Below, one piece after another: positions 13,501 through 25,500 of a DNA stretch of 64,000 nt; within the stretch, counting starts at the first letter, position 1, and the number at the start of each line of letters is the position of its first letter. Source of the DNA: Dastarcus helophoroides (lineage: Eukaryota; Arthropoda; Insecta; Coleoptera; Bothrideridae); contig CM053330.1 in the NCBI GenBank assembly GCA_028583605.1, positions 33,361,619 through 33,425,618 of the forward strand, in the 5' to 3' direction. The notes below the pieces were generated by a model. It was not told the origin of the DNA, searched no databases, and saw only the letters and a program-made list of their open reading frames with translations. The translations under genes and the position numbers were made by a program.

Positions 13501-16500
13501 TTTAAAGTATTCAGAGCAAGTTCAAATTTCCAAAAAAAAAAAAATAAAAATTTGGCGCCAGAGGACGCAATTTTACCAAAAAATTCGAAATTTCGAGATA
13601 AGTGGTAACATTTCCATATTTTAGTTTTCGTTTGATCCGAATTTTGGTTTGCCCAAAATATATAATCTAAATGTGATGTGTCATTAACCCCCAAAACTGT
13701 AATTTAATCAAGCTCATCTATTGAGACCAGTGGCGGTTCGTAGTCAAAACAAATGGGGGGGTGCTGCGGCAATGTTTAGCGTTTTATGTTTGATCCAAAA
13801 TGTCGATTTCGTCAAAATTTTAACTACTTAAAATTTCGACAAAATGTAACTTTTCGAAAATGTTGGATTTCTTAGAAAACATGACAATAAAAATTTTTGA
13901 ATAATGTCGGGTTTTTTTGAAAGCCTAAATTTTTTCCAAATTTCGATTGTATTCCAAAATTTAGATTTTTTCTTGTAATTTCAACTTTATTTTATTTTTA
14001 AGTATTGAATTTTCCACAAATCCATGTATACTCTTTACGACATTTTATTTTTTGTATTTTTTTAAATTAAGTACATTTTTTCAAAATTTCACCCTTTAAA
14101 AATTTTTATTTTTTCTGAAAATGTAAAATTTCTTAAAACTGGACATTTAACTCTTTAAATTTTCAATCTTTTTCAAAATTTTATTTTTTTTTTGAGAAAT
14201 TATAATATTTTTATTGAAAATTTCGATTCTTAATAATTTCGACTGTTTTTTTAATGTCAAACATTTTTCAAAATTTCGACTAGTTTTGCAAAGTTTCGAT
14301 GCAGACTTTTTTTTCACATTTTCGACTATTTTTGTTTTTTTTTTAATTTGGCTACTTTTTAATTTTAGAAATTTTTTAAAATTTCGTTTTGTTTTTAAAT
14401 CTTGACGTTTTATGGAAAGTTTAACATTTTTTCAAAATTTTAATTTTGTTGACCTAAAACTTTGGTTCAAAATTTTAACTACCAAAAATATAAACTTTTT
14501 TCAAACCTTAAGCTTCTCAGTATTTCGAATTTTAACAACCTCGACCTTTTGACTTGTTTTCAATATTCCGGTTTCGAAAAATTTGGTTTTTATTGATCAT
14601 TTGAGTGAACATTTCTTAATTATTCAAAACTTTAAAAACTTGATAATTCTCAGATCTTTTGAATGTGTCTACTTTTTCAAAGGTTTGATATTTTTTTTAA
14701 TTTGGACTATAAAATTTCGACCTATTTGTTTGAAAATTTCTTCATTTTCAAAATTTTGTTTGAAAGTTTTTAAAAATGTTTGCCTTATCCTTAAATTTTG
14801 TATATATTTCGTATATTTCTCAAAATTTAGAAAGATTAAAGTGTCAACAAATTTCGACTCCTTTTTAAAATTTTTAACCATTTCTTAAATCTGCACTTTG
14901 CTAAAATTTTTGACTTTTTTGTAATTTCCACTTTGTTGAAAATTTCGTTTTTTTTCAAATGTTCGAATTTTTCAAAATTTTAGCCATTTTTCAAAATTAA
15001 AAATTTTTAGAACATTTAAAAATTTCGATTATTTTTTTAATTTCAACTGTTTTCAAAAATTTGACATTCTTTGCAAAGTGTAGATCCTTTTTTTAAAAAT
15101 TTTGATTTTTCTTTTAAGTGACACATTTCTTGAAAACTCATTTTGAGATTTTTGACCAATTTCGAATTTTTTTAAAGATTTCGACTCTATTTGAAAACTT
15201 GACCTTTTTTTTTAAAGGTTCGAACTGTTTTCAAAATATTATTTATAATTTTTTTGAACATTTCCAATTAAATCATTAACTTAAAAAAAAAGAGTTTTTA
15301 TTTTAAATTTGAACTACTCAAAATTTCGACTTTTTCCAAAATTTTACCTTTTCAAAATTTCAACCTTTTTGATAATTACGGATTTTTTGATTATTTTCAG
15401 TTTTCTCCAATATTCAAAAATTCAGCTTCTTTGAAAATTTAATTAAAAATTCTGCACCTTACATTAAATGTCGATATCTATTCAGAATTTTGCCTTTTCT
15501 CATTCGCAAAATCACTGAAAATGTCGACTATTTTAAAAATTTAATTTTTTTTCAAAATATTAACCTTTTCAAAATCGTTATTTTTTTTGGAAATTTGATT
15601 TTCTATGAAAAATTCAAAATTTTCGTAAATTTTTTCGGAATTTTTAATTCTACTTTTTTCCAAATTTTGGCTTTTTTGATTCCTTTGGCTTTATTTTTTA
15701 TAACTGGTGATTTTTCTTCTTTTTAAATTTAAAGTTTTTCGAACAAATATTATATTTATTACTTATTAATTATTATATTAAAATAAATATTACTCCTAGT
15801 AACAAAAATTTCGATTTTTAAAACTAGGCGAAGCTTTAAAACAAATTTCCAAAAAAAACTTGCAGCTTATGTACAAATAAATTATTAAAATTTAAATTTT
15901 AATCTCAATATATTGACTTCAAGCATTAAATTGTTCATTAATTTTTTTGCAACATTTTGATTGTTTTTATTTTCTGAATTTTGAGGCTTTTCTTGAAATG
16001 TTGTGTCTTTTTTTAGAAAATTTCAATAATTCCCACTTTAAAAGTCGAAATTCTAAGAATATTTTTGACAATTAATTTATTTTTTAAAATTGTTCTTATT
16101 TCTTTAATTTTTAAATTGTTCTTTATTTCAAAAATTTTGTATACAAATAAGAAATTTCAATTTTTCCTAGAAATATTGTCTGCTTTTTCTTCAAAATTTG
16201 CTCTTATTCTTTAAATTTGAACTTTACAATTTTAAGAATAAATTTAACATTTTTAGACAAGTTGGAAATTTTGATTCAGAATTTTCCCTGGTCATACAGT
16301 AGTAATAATTTTTTAGAAAAACAAATTGCAAAAAATTTAAAAGGTTCATTTTTTATGCAAATTTAGAGTTTATTTTCTCTAAATTTATATATAAATAAAA
16401 CAAAGTCGTGTTAATTACACCATTTATAACTCCAGAACGGCTGAACGAATTTTTATGTTCTTTGCTTTGTTGTATTTGCCTCGGCTTTAAATAGCAGAAT

Positions 16501-19500
16501 AAAGACTAAAATATTGAAAAAATTCGCATGTTTTATAAAAAATCCGTGTACAGCGCCATCTCTAATTCATAACAGGAACATGCGGAAATGTACCGCGACC
16601 TACACTAACCGTAAATGTGTTGTAATCAGTTTCCAGTAGATGACACTGTATCTGTTTTAATTATGGCCTGTTTTTAGCGGTTTTTCGGGATTCACCTGGA
16701 AACGGGCGATCGTATTAAATATTTTAATGTAAAATTTCATTCACAATATTTATTAATTCTGAGGTGGTACGAAGTTCGACAGGGCCAGCTAGTACTTAAT
16801 AATTTTCAGTTTCTTATCAAAATTACAAAATAAAAGGAGCTATAAAATATTAACATTTCGTAAAAAAACTTTTAACATTTCTGAAACAAATTAGAGAAAC
16901 CAACATTTTTACAAGAAAAAATATTTTAAACAAAATTTCTAGCAAAAGTTGAAATTAAAAAAAAATCCTTTGTATAAAATGTTTAGGGAAACACAAATTT
17001 CATGGAAAAAAAATTAAAATTTCTTAGAGAAAATTGAAATTTCAGAAAAAATTTGAAATATCTTTATAAAAAGGTTTAAATTGAAATTTTACTAAAATAA
17101 TCCAAGACTCGGTCGTTATTTCATTTTTGAAAAATATCGAATGCGTAAGGAGATGAAAATTAAATTTTTTCTTAAAATTTCTTGTTTTTTCCAAAATGTT
17201 GACATTTTTATAGAAATTTGAGAGGTCCTTGCTTAACACTTTTATCAAAATTAGAAAATAAAATGAACTATGAAATATCAAATTCTAACGAAAAAATTCG
17301 ACAGTTTTAAAGAAAATTAGAGGAACATAAAAAATCTGAAGAGGTTGAAATTTCCAGAAGAAATTTTAAGACCAAAATTTTCAGAAAAAGTAGGAATGTG
17401 TAACAAATTTCTTTTTATAAAATATCTAGGAAAAATGGAAACTTCACAGCAAAAAAATTAAAATTTTCTTATATAAATCGAAATATCTAGAAGCAACTTA
17501 AAATTTTTATACAAAAAAGTTGAAATTGAGATTTTAGGTAAAAATTGGAGTATTCGCTAATATTTTTTTTAGAAAAATAATAAAATGCAAGAAGAGTTTG
17601 AATTAGATGTTATTTTGAGATTTTAATTATTTTCTCAACATTTTTACAAAAATTAGAAAAAAATATTAAAATAGATTTTAAAATTCCGTAACTTCGTAAA
17701 AGAAACTTGACATTTCTATAAAAAGAAATCAGAGAAAATTTAAAATCTCTACAAAAATTTTTTTGAGAAAAAAACCCGTAAGCGAAATTGGGGGTGCTGC
17801 AGTTCCACAGTGCCTATATGCGAGTCGCCACTGATTGAGACTTAAAGAAACTTATTTATTTTCAGGGTGTTAGGCTTGCCACCAAATTCGAAAGAATGGT
17901 CCTTGGGGACGACAGATTTGAAGTGCCAGCTAAAAGGCACCTCGGCATGGTGGTGTTCAGGTTAAAGGGGGAGAACGAAGTGACGGAAAATCTATGGAAG
18001 AGGTTGAATTTCAGAGGGAACATCCATTTGGTGCCTGCTTCCTTGAAAGGGAAATATGTCATTAGATTCACTGTTACTTCACAACGTACAACCGATGAAG
18101 ATATTGTAAAAGACTGGAATGAAATCAAAACAGTAGCCACGGAACTGTTTGCAGAGAATGACATTTTGACGAGGAGGAAAACCAAAGTACTATTAGGAGG
18201 TAAAGCTGATTTGAATAAGCTGATTGATTTTGTTAGACATTAATTGCATGGTTTACGATTTATTTATTTCTTTTTCTAAGTTTATGTATGTATTACTTAT
18301 TGTGTTAAAAATAGATTATTTTTGTTAAGTTTGCTTTTAATTTAACTGTTTATTATTACTAACAACTTCATTCCAAACGAAGCGGTTTTATGTTAAAACG
18401 TTGAAAAAACATGAAATCCAAATACTAGGACGAGAAGGTATTGAACATTCCTAAAGTAAACAAAAAGTGCAAGTTAAAATATTTCATTATTTAACGTACG
18501 TGATTTAAATTGAGGTAATAGGTCACATTACTGCCAATGGCACTAAGTCTTTGCGCCAGACTACTGAAGCTACTAGGCTTTTATATTCATTAGTTCGTAA
18601 CGTGAGAAAAATTCATAAGTTCCATCCTTATAAAATGAAAATTGCCCAAGAGCTTCGTGAAGATGATTACGACAAAATAATAGAGTTTTGTGAGACTATG
18701 TCGAATTTAGTCACTGCAAACCCAAACCTTGTAAAAAATATCTGCTTGAGTGATGAATACAGCTTTACTTTCATGGCTCTGTTAATAAATACAATTTGCA
18801 TTACTGGGACGATGAGAACTCCCATTTTATCAGAGAAGGTCATACTCAACCTCCCCAAAAACTGAATGTTTGGGCAGGCATCCTTGGGGATGTTGTCATT
18901 GGGCCCATATTCATAAATGAAATAAAAACTGGTGACATTTACTTTACTATGTTAGAAAACAGATCCGTTAATAATTGTGGAAATAGAGAATCAGCAAGAT
19001 TTAGAAGGAAATCAAGTGTTGGACGAAAATGAGTTCTTCTTTCAACAAGATGGAGCTCCACCACATTGTGCTTTAAACGTTGGTCAACAACCAATTGCCA
19101 AACTATTGGATTGGCAGACGTGGTGCAATTGAGCGGCCAACAGCATCACCAGACTTGACAAGTTTAGATTTTCTTCTGGGGCCATTTGAAGTCAGTGATT
19201 TACAAAATACAAGCGGTTAATTTGGATGACTTACGGCAACGAATTGTTGATGGATGCAGCTGAATTACACGAGAAACATTTCAAAAAATGAGATAAGAAT
19301 TTGAAAATCGGATCTATTACTGCCTGGAACAAAACGGTGCTCATTTCGGGTATTTCTTGTAAAATTCAACTATTTCAAACGACAGGATTTGCATTTTTGA
19401 AGACATTAAATGGTTTTTATCATTCTCTACTTATCAGTTGACGTTTGACTAATTACTTGAAGCTAAACCCTAAACAGTGGTGCAAACATTTCTTTTATCA

Positions 19501-22500
19501 AAACATCTTTGATAGCTTAAATTCCCAAGCGTTGATTTTACTAACAATATGGGCTTAACAACAATATTGTGCAGGAAAACATGAACGTGGGCTATATTGC
19601 GAAACAAGCGGTTTTCTCAAAAATTAATAGTAGACATAAAAAAGTACTACATAACCAAAGAGAGTTTAAGAACCATTTATATACAACAATTTTTAGATTA
19701 GATTTCGTGTTTCGTGTTTCTTTTCATCCACCCCGCACCTTGACCTAAGGAGATCTTTTGTTCATACCCTGATCTATGTAGTTCCAAGGTTCAAACTCTT
19801 GTAAAAGTTTATTATGGACCCGGGATTGAGTTTTTTTACATTTAAGGGGCCTAAGGACACCCATCCGAGTTGGACGTGCCTTTTGCGTGCAAGCTGCAGT
19901 CTCCAAAGCTTCTGCGCAAAAGCGACATAGATCTCTTTTAGCTTGACCTATTTTCTTGAGGTGGTACCTCATAGGGCAATGTCCTGTTAAGAGGACGGTT
20001 AGTATTCTCAATTCGGATTTGCTAGTATTTATCTAGTAGACCTTTGTCTTTTCAAGCGTTCCAGATATGAATCTTTTTGTCTGTCGTAGTCCTGGATATG
20101 ATCTCCAGGACTTTGCTTCCCATTTTTTTACCTCATTGTTAATTTGACGTTTATAAAAACCAAACGCCGGTTCAGGTCCAAGAAATGACGATGCAGATCC
20201 TTTTCTAGCGAGTTGGTCCGCAGCTTCATTCCCTTGTATTTTTTTGTGCCCTGGCACCCACTTCCCAAGCAACATTGATTTGTATAATAAACGTTTATTA
20301 AATTAAAATTGCGTTTATTTTAACTTAAAAGAACGTTTATATACCATTCAGTGTTGCTTAGGTTAAGGTTGATCCTGTTGTGTTAAGCCAATTGTTTCAG
20401 AGTTTGCTGACAGTCCCAAATTAGTTTGAATTGGACAATGCAGCTGCAAAGAGCCTTTATTGCCGCTTGACTGTCAAAGTTGATGTGGATCTTTGTTTCT
20501 TGCAGGTTTTTTCGAAGACAAGCGTGAGCACAAACTTCTGTTGCATGTATTTCAGTTGTTTGAAAGACGGCTGGACCTTTTCCTAAGGCTTTAGAGAGCC
20601 CATAGTTAGGACCATAAATTTCTACCCCAGTCCCATGTGCTGTCTTTGATCCATGTGTAAACCAGATGGATAATTTGTGTTTTTCTTCAGGTTCAGTACC
20701 TAAAGAAAAACACTGACATTAAATCAGTTTGAGCGTCAGTGTAGTTATTTAAGTCGACTTCAACAAAGGAATGATCAAATTCGTACCTGCGTTGCATATT
20801 ATCAACGGATTTTGCTAAAATCACAGGGCTACATTCCTTGAGGATTCCCATGTGAGCGGCAAAGTCTCCTTCTTTAAATTGTTTTAATTGCAGTAATCTT
20901 GAGGCTCCTTTGATTGCCTTTCTCTTTACTAAAAGGTGAAGAGGAGTTAGACCTAGCATTACCTCAATTTTTTTTAAGTTTAATCTACTCGCAAAGGGTA
21001 ACCCCATTATGCTTTTAAAGCACCGTGAGTAGGATGCGGAAACAAGGATAGATGGCGATGAACCGCCTTCTTAAACAAGGAAGGGTTGTACTTTTTGGGG
21101 ATAATTTCTTTCGGTTACAAGTTCCATAACTTGAAAGTTCTATAGAAAAAACAGTCTCCGTAGACTGAAGTCCTCACTGTGTCAAGCTGGACCGCACAGG
21201 AATTTGCTGTCTTCGACTGTCTAGTACGCCTCAAGAATCTTGCCTTTGGGGGGATCAATCCTATTAGTTCCTGCGAGCATTTTTCATGATAGTACTTGTA
21301 GAAAAGAGACAAGTCAATAACCATATGCCCGGGCTCTAGTGCTTCGAGAGAATCGGTCAGATTCTCGTCATCAAGCGAATCGCTCTTCTTTGAATTGAAT
21401 CCAAGAGAGCTAAAGTGTGTTTTGGGACTAAACTTCAAAAGTGAGAACAGTATTGGCTAGTGTTGGCCTAACTTGAGCTTTGTATAGTGTGAATAGCTGA
21501 TGAGATGTGAAGTACTCTTTAGTTCCAAAAAGAAAGCCTAGCTTCTAAGAGGCGGATTTGGCAATGGCGCGCACCTGATCGTCCCAAGGGAAGTTAGTGC
21601 TCGCATTCACTCCTAGGATAGATAGATTAGATCCCATCGGAAGAATTTTACCGTCCATTAGTATGTTTGTTGCATTATCCCTTGATGTTTTCTTAGAGAA
21701 AACCGCGGTCTAAGTTTTTGAAGCGTTGAAGTCGACCAAATTGTTCTTACCCCATTCCAGAATAATCTCGAGATCCCGATTAATCGTCTGTATCTGCTGT
21801 TCCCTCAGTCGATCTGAAGCAGCGATAGATAATGGTTTGTCGGAGAAAAAAGATGACACAAGGCTACTATCATCTGCGTAGCTGTATATAGGATTGAAAG
21901 TTGAAGCTAAGAGATCGTTTATGTGTAACAGAAATAGAGTAGGAGACAGAACGGACCCCTGAGGCACCCCTGCGTTAATCGCAAATGTCTCGGATGAGAT
22001 GCCATCGACGACGACCTGAAGAGATCTGTCAGCGAGAAAATTAGATATCAAATGACAGAGTCCAGGAAGAAGACCACAAGATGTTAATTTGGCGAGAAGA
22101 GATCGGTACCAGACTCTGTCGAAAGCCTTTGAGATATCCAATGCCACCATACTAGCCTCACCAAGTTTTTCCATAGCTGAGTTACAGATATGAGTAATAT
22201 ATGCCAGTAGATCGCCAGTGGAACGTTGTTGTCTAAAACCGTATTGCATGTCGGAGATAATTCTATTTTCCTCCAGATGCTGCTGTTGGGCAGTAGTTCG
22301 TTGCGTCTGTTATGCTCAGACATGCGTTCAAGATTTTGTGCTGTCTTTTTCGTTATTTTTGGCCACCATACTAAAGAAGCGCATGTGATCAGGGATGTAA
22401 TTAACATCCTATATGACCTGTAGATCATTTTCGGTTTCAGACCCCAGATTTTGCTGAATAGTCTGCGGCACGTCCAGAACGCTGTCGTGGTTCGCTTGAT

Positions 22501-25500
22501 TATTAGACTCAAATGAGGATTCCAGGTGAGCTTTTGCTCTAGGACTATTTATAGATGTTTAGTCTCATTTGAGAAGTTAAGTTGGGCTCTATTCATAGTG
22601 AAGGCTGTTAGATTTAGCTTTCTTCTCTTCGTGAAAGGAATTATTATTATTTTATTTGGGTTTACACTTAACCCTTGTTTTTGAACACCAGTTGTCAATG
22701 ATGTTTCCGCATTAAATCCGACAGGATTTTACCGTTTTTGCCCCTGATAATGGCAGTAATATCATCTGCATAACCTATTGCTTCAAAGCCCGAGTAATGC
22801 AGTATATTTAGGAGGTCATTAACTGCGGTGGACCACAGCAGTGGCGATAGAACATTTCCCTGGGGATAACCCCTTGATGCGCACACTGTGACTGAATCAC
22901 TGTCTAAGGTTGCTTTGATTCTCCTACCACCTAACATGGAGACGATCCAGTCGATAGTAGGTTTCTCAAAACCTTTTATGGATTCATCATCAAAAGCACC
23001 CTCTATGTCTATAAATCCACAAAGAACTATTTCTTTGTTTAAGTATGCACTTTCTATCTTTTTAACAAAATTGTGTAAGGTTGTTTCTATGGATTAGCCT
23101 TCTTGATTCGCAAATTGATTTTCATGAAGCGGATTCTTTGACAGTACTTCTCTTCAAATGTGTTGGTTTATAATTTTCTTCATTGTTTTAAGGAGAAATG
23201 ACTTTAGACTAATAGGTCTATATGATTTAGGCTGCGCAGACAATCGTTTGCCTGCCTTTGGTCTATAGACCACATTTACATCTTTCCAGCTTAGTAGAAT
23301 GTAGCTTAACGTGTAACTAGCTTTGAACATTGTAGCTAGTATAAGTTCCATTATGCCGTGCTGCAGTAGGGCTGAAAGATTAAAAAAAAAACATTTTTAA
23401 CCCCATGTTCTATTTAAGATTTTTTAGGGGGCTGCTGCTTCGGCCAAGGAGGTACAACCGTAGGTGGCAACCTACACCAATTAAGTGTCCCTCTCACAAC
23501 CAAAATTGACCGGTTTCGATATTTTACACATAACATTTTTATTTTCCCCTTATATAGGGTGGATCGTTTTCAAAAAATCAGCTTTCTGGATATAAATTTG
23601 GTATAAAAAGGAGCCTACTAATTATACCCCAACGTAAGGAATGTCTATCAAAAGGTCAAAATCGCTTCAGTAATTAAATTCTGGAAAGCGGACAGACAAA
23701 CAGACAAACACACTTTCTCAGTTATGTTATGTTATTGAAGAATAAAAGTCGAGAAATAGATCAAACTTTGAAATTCAAGCTTAGGATTTCGAAAAAAGGC
23801 AAAACTTCAAAATGAAAGTCGAAAATAAAAAAAAATAGAAAATGCTAGAGAGAAAACACGAAAATTCGACTTCTAATCTCAAAACCAGGGGCGGATTTAA
23901 GGGTGTATAAAATATGCAACTGAACAGGGGCTCTCAAAAAAAGTTTTGTAGTCATCAAGTATATGGTAAAAACGGTAAGAGAGAAGATTTTAATATTATT
24001 GCGAACACGACACAAAGTTTTTGTGTTTCACAGGGGCTCTAACCAATGTGTTGCATATGGGGCTCCTAGTAGCTTTAATCCGCCCCTGCTCAATACTTTA
24101 AGAAAAATCAATGATAGTGGAACTTTTGATAGGAAAAACGATGTTTATAAAAATATTGTTAAAAAATATTTTAATGTGATAACGAAAGGCTTCCACGGCC
24201 AGAGTCAGTGCAGGATATTATTATTATTATATTTATTATATTTCAACAGGGTTTAGGCCCCTATTACAGAAACAAAATAAAAATTGATGGGAGTAGATGC
24301 ACTTGATCATAAGAAAAAATAATGAATTATCAATTATACAAAATAATTACCCGGAGAAAACACTAATTATTAGATAAAGTAAATTAATTATAAGGAAATG
24401 TGGCTAAATGTCTCTTCGATAGTTTTTCTTAATTTGGCCCGACTGTCTGAATGGAAATCAAAACTGTCCGCAATACCATTAGCATATTTTGTAAGAATCA
24501 CTAGCAGAGACCTGCCCATAGCGTTAGTACGACTATTCACACAATAAAACATTTGTTTTGATCCTGCACTCTGTCTTGGCACCAAAAAGTTAATCTTGGA
24601 AAGTAAGTTTGGACAATCTATACAATTATTGAGGAGTCCGTATAAGAAATTCATTCCATGTGTTATTCTTCGGGTTTGTAGACTGATAAAATTGAAGCGA
24701 TTTAAAAGAACGTTATGGTCACAGCCTCTAGCTGGGTAGACACCATCTTGAATGAAACACAAGAATTTGAGGAAACGCCTTTGAATTGACTCTAACGCTG
24801 TGATATGAGTATTATATATTGGAAACCAGATGAGGGAGCCATATTCAAAACGTGTTAGTACTAGCGACTGAAATAATAATGCTAAAGATTTCTTGTTTTT
24901 AAAATCCTTACAATTTCTACACAGAAAGCCATATGTTTTATATGCTGATGAAAGTGCCTTGTGCAAAGCAAAGTTAAAACTACTATCCATAATAACTCCT
25001 AGATCCCTTATGGATTCACATCTGCTTAAAAAGACACTATTAATTTCATACTCATGCTTGATTATATTGATTTTTCTTGAGTAGGAAGCAACATTACATT
25101 TAGATACATTTAAAGAAAGCCGATTATCATTGCACCACTTAACAACAGCATCAATGTCTTTTTGAATTAATACACAGTCCTCATTAGAAGATACGGAACT
25201 AAAGAATTTTAAGTCATCTGTAAAAAGTAGTTTGGATGATTTTATAACAGAAACAATATCATTGATAAATAAGACAAAGATCAAAGGACCGAGATTTGAG
25301 CCTTGTGGAACTCCCGATGTTGGGCTGAACGTGTTAGATTTAAAATTTCGATATTTGACAAATTGCTCCCTATTTGTTAGGTATGACATAAAAAAGTGTA
25401 TCAGCCGGTTTGAAAATCCATAAAGTTGCAATTTTTGCAAGAAAATAAAATGATCAATTTGATCAAAGGCTTTTTGAAAGTCTGTGTATACACAATCAAC

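Larger units (their letters stand above)
19700..23390 (-). mobile_element. RNase H-type (I/LOA-like) non-LTR retrotransposon, dead
   Basis: Read right to left on the - strand: RT fingers ([16 protein letters not shown] near 23170), RT palm with [14 protein letters not shown] and GYADDI (22695-22937), the thumb region [19 protein letters not shown] (22400-22510), then after an insertion [19 protein letters not shown] (about 20915-20965), RNase H with [20 protein letters not shown] (about 20200-20260) and the final [12 protein letters not shown] plus a Cys-containing segment (19860-19990). This order, with RNase H after RT and a terminal zinc knuckle, fits the I/LOA group. It has many stops and frame changes and is 5' truncated. 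A ~1.3-kb LINE of another family sits inside it, and a small MITE sits just upstream of the WVPGHK block. Confidence 0.8.

Noticed and set aside
14214..15726. Open stretches in T-rich filler resembling membrane proteins
   Set aside because: Phe/Lys/Ile-rich translations come from base composition alone; no start context or conservation, and they lie inside a hAT-like insertion.
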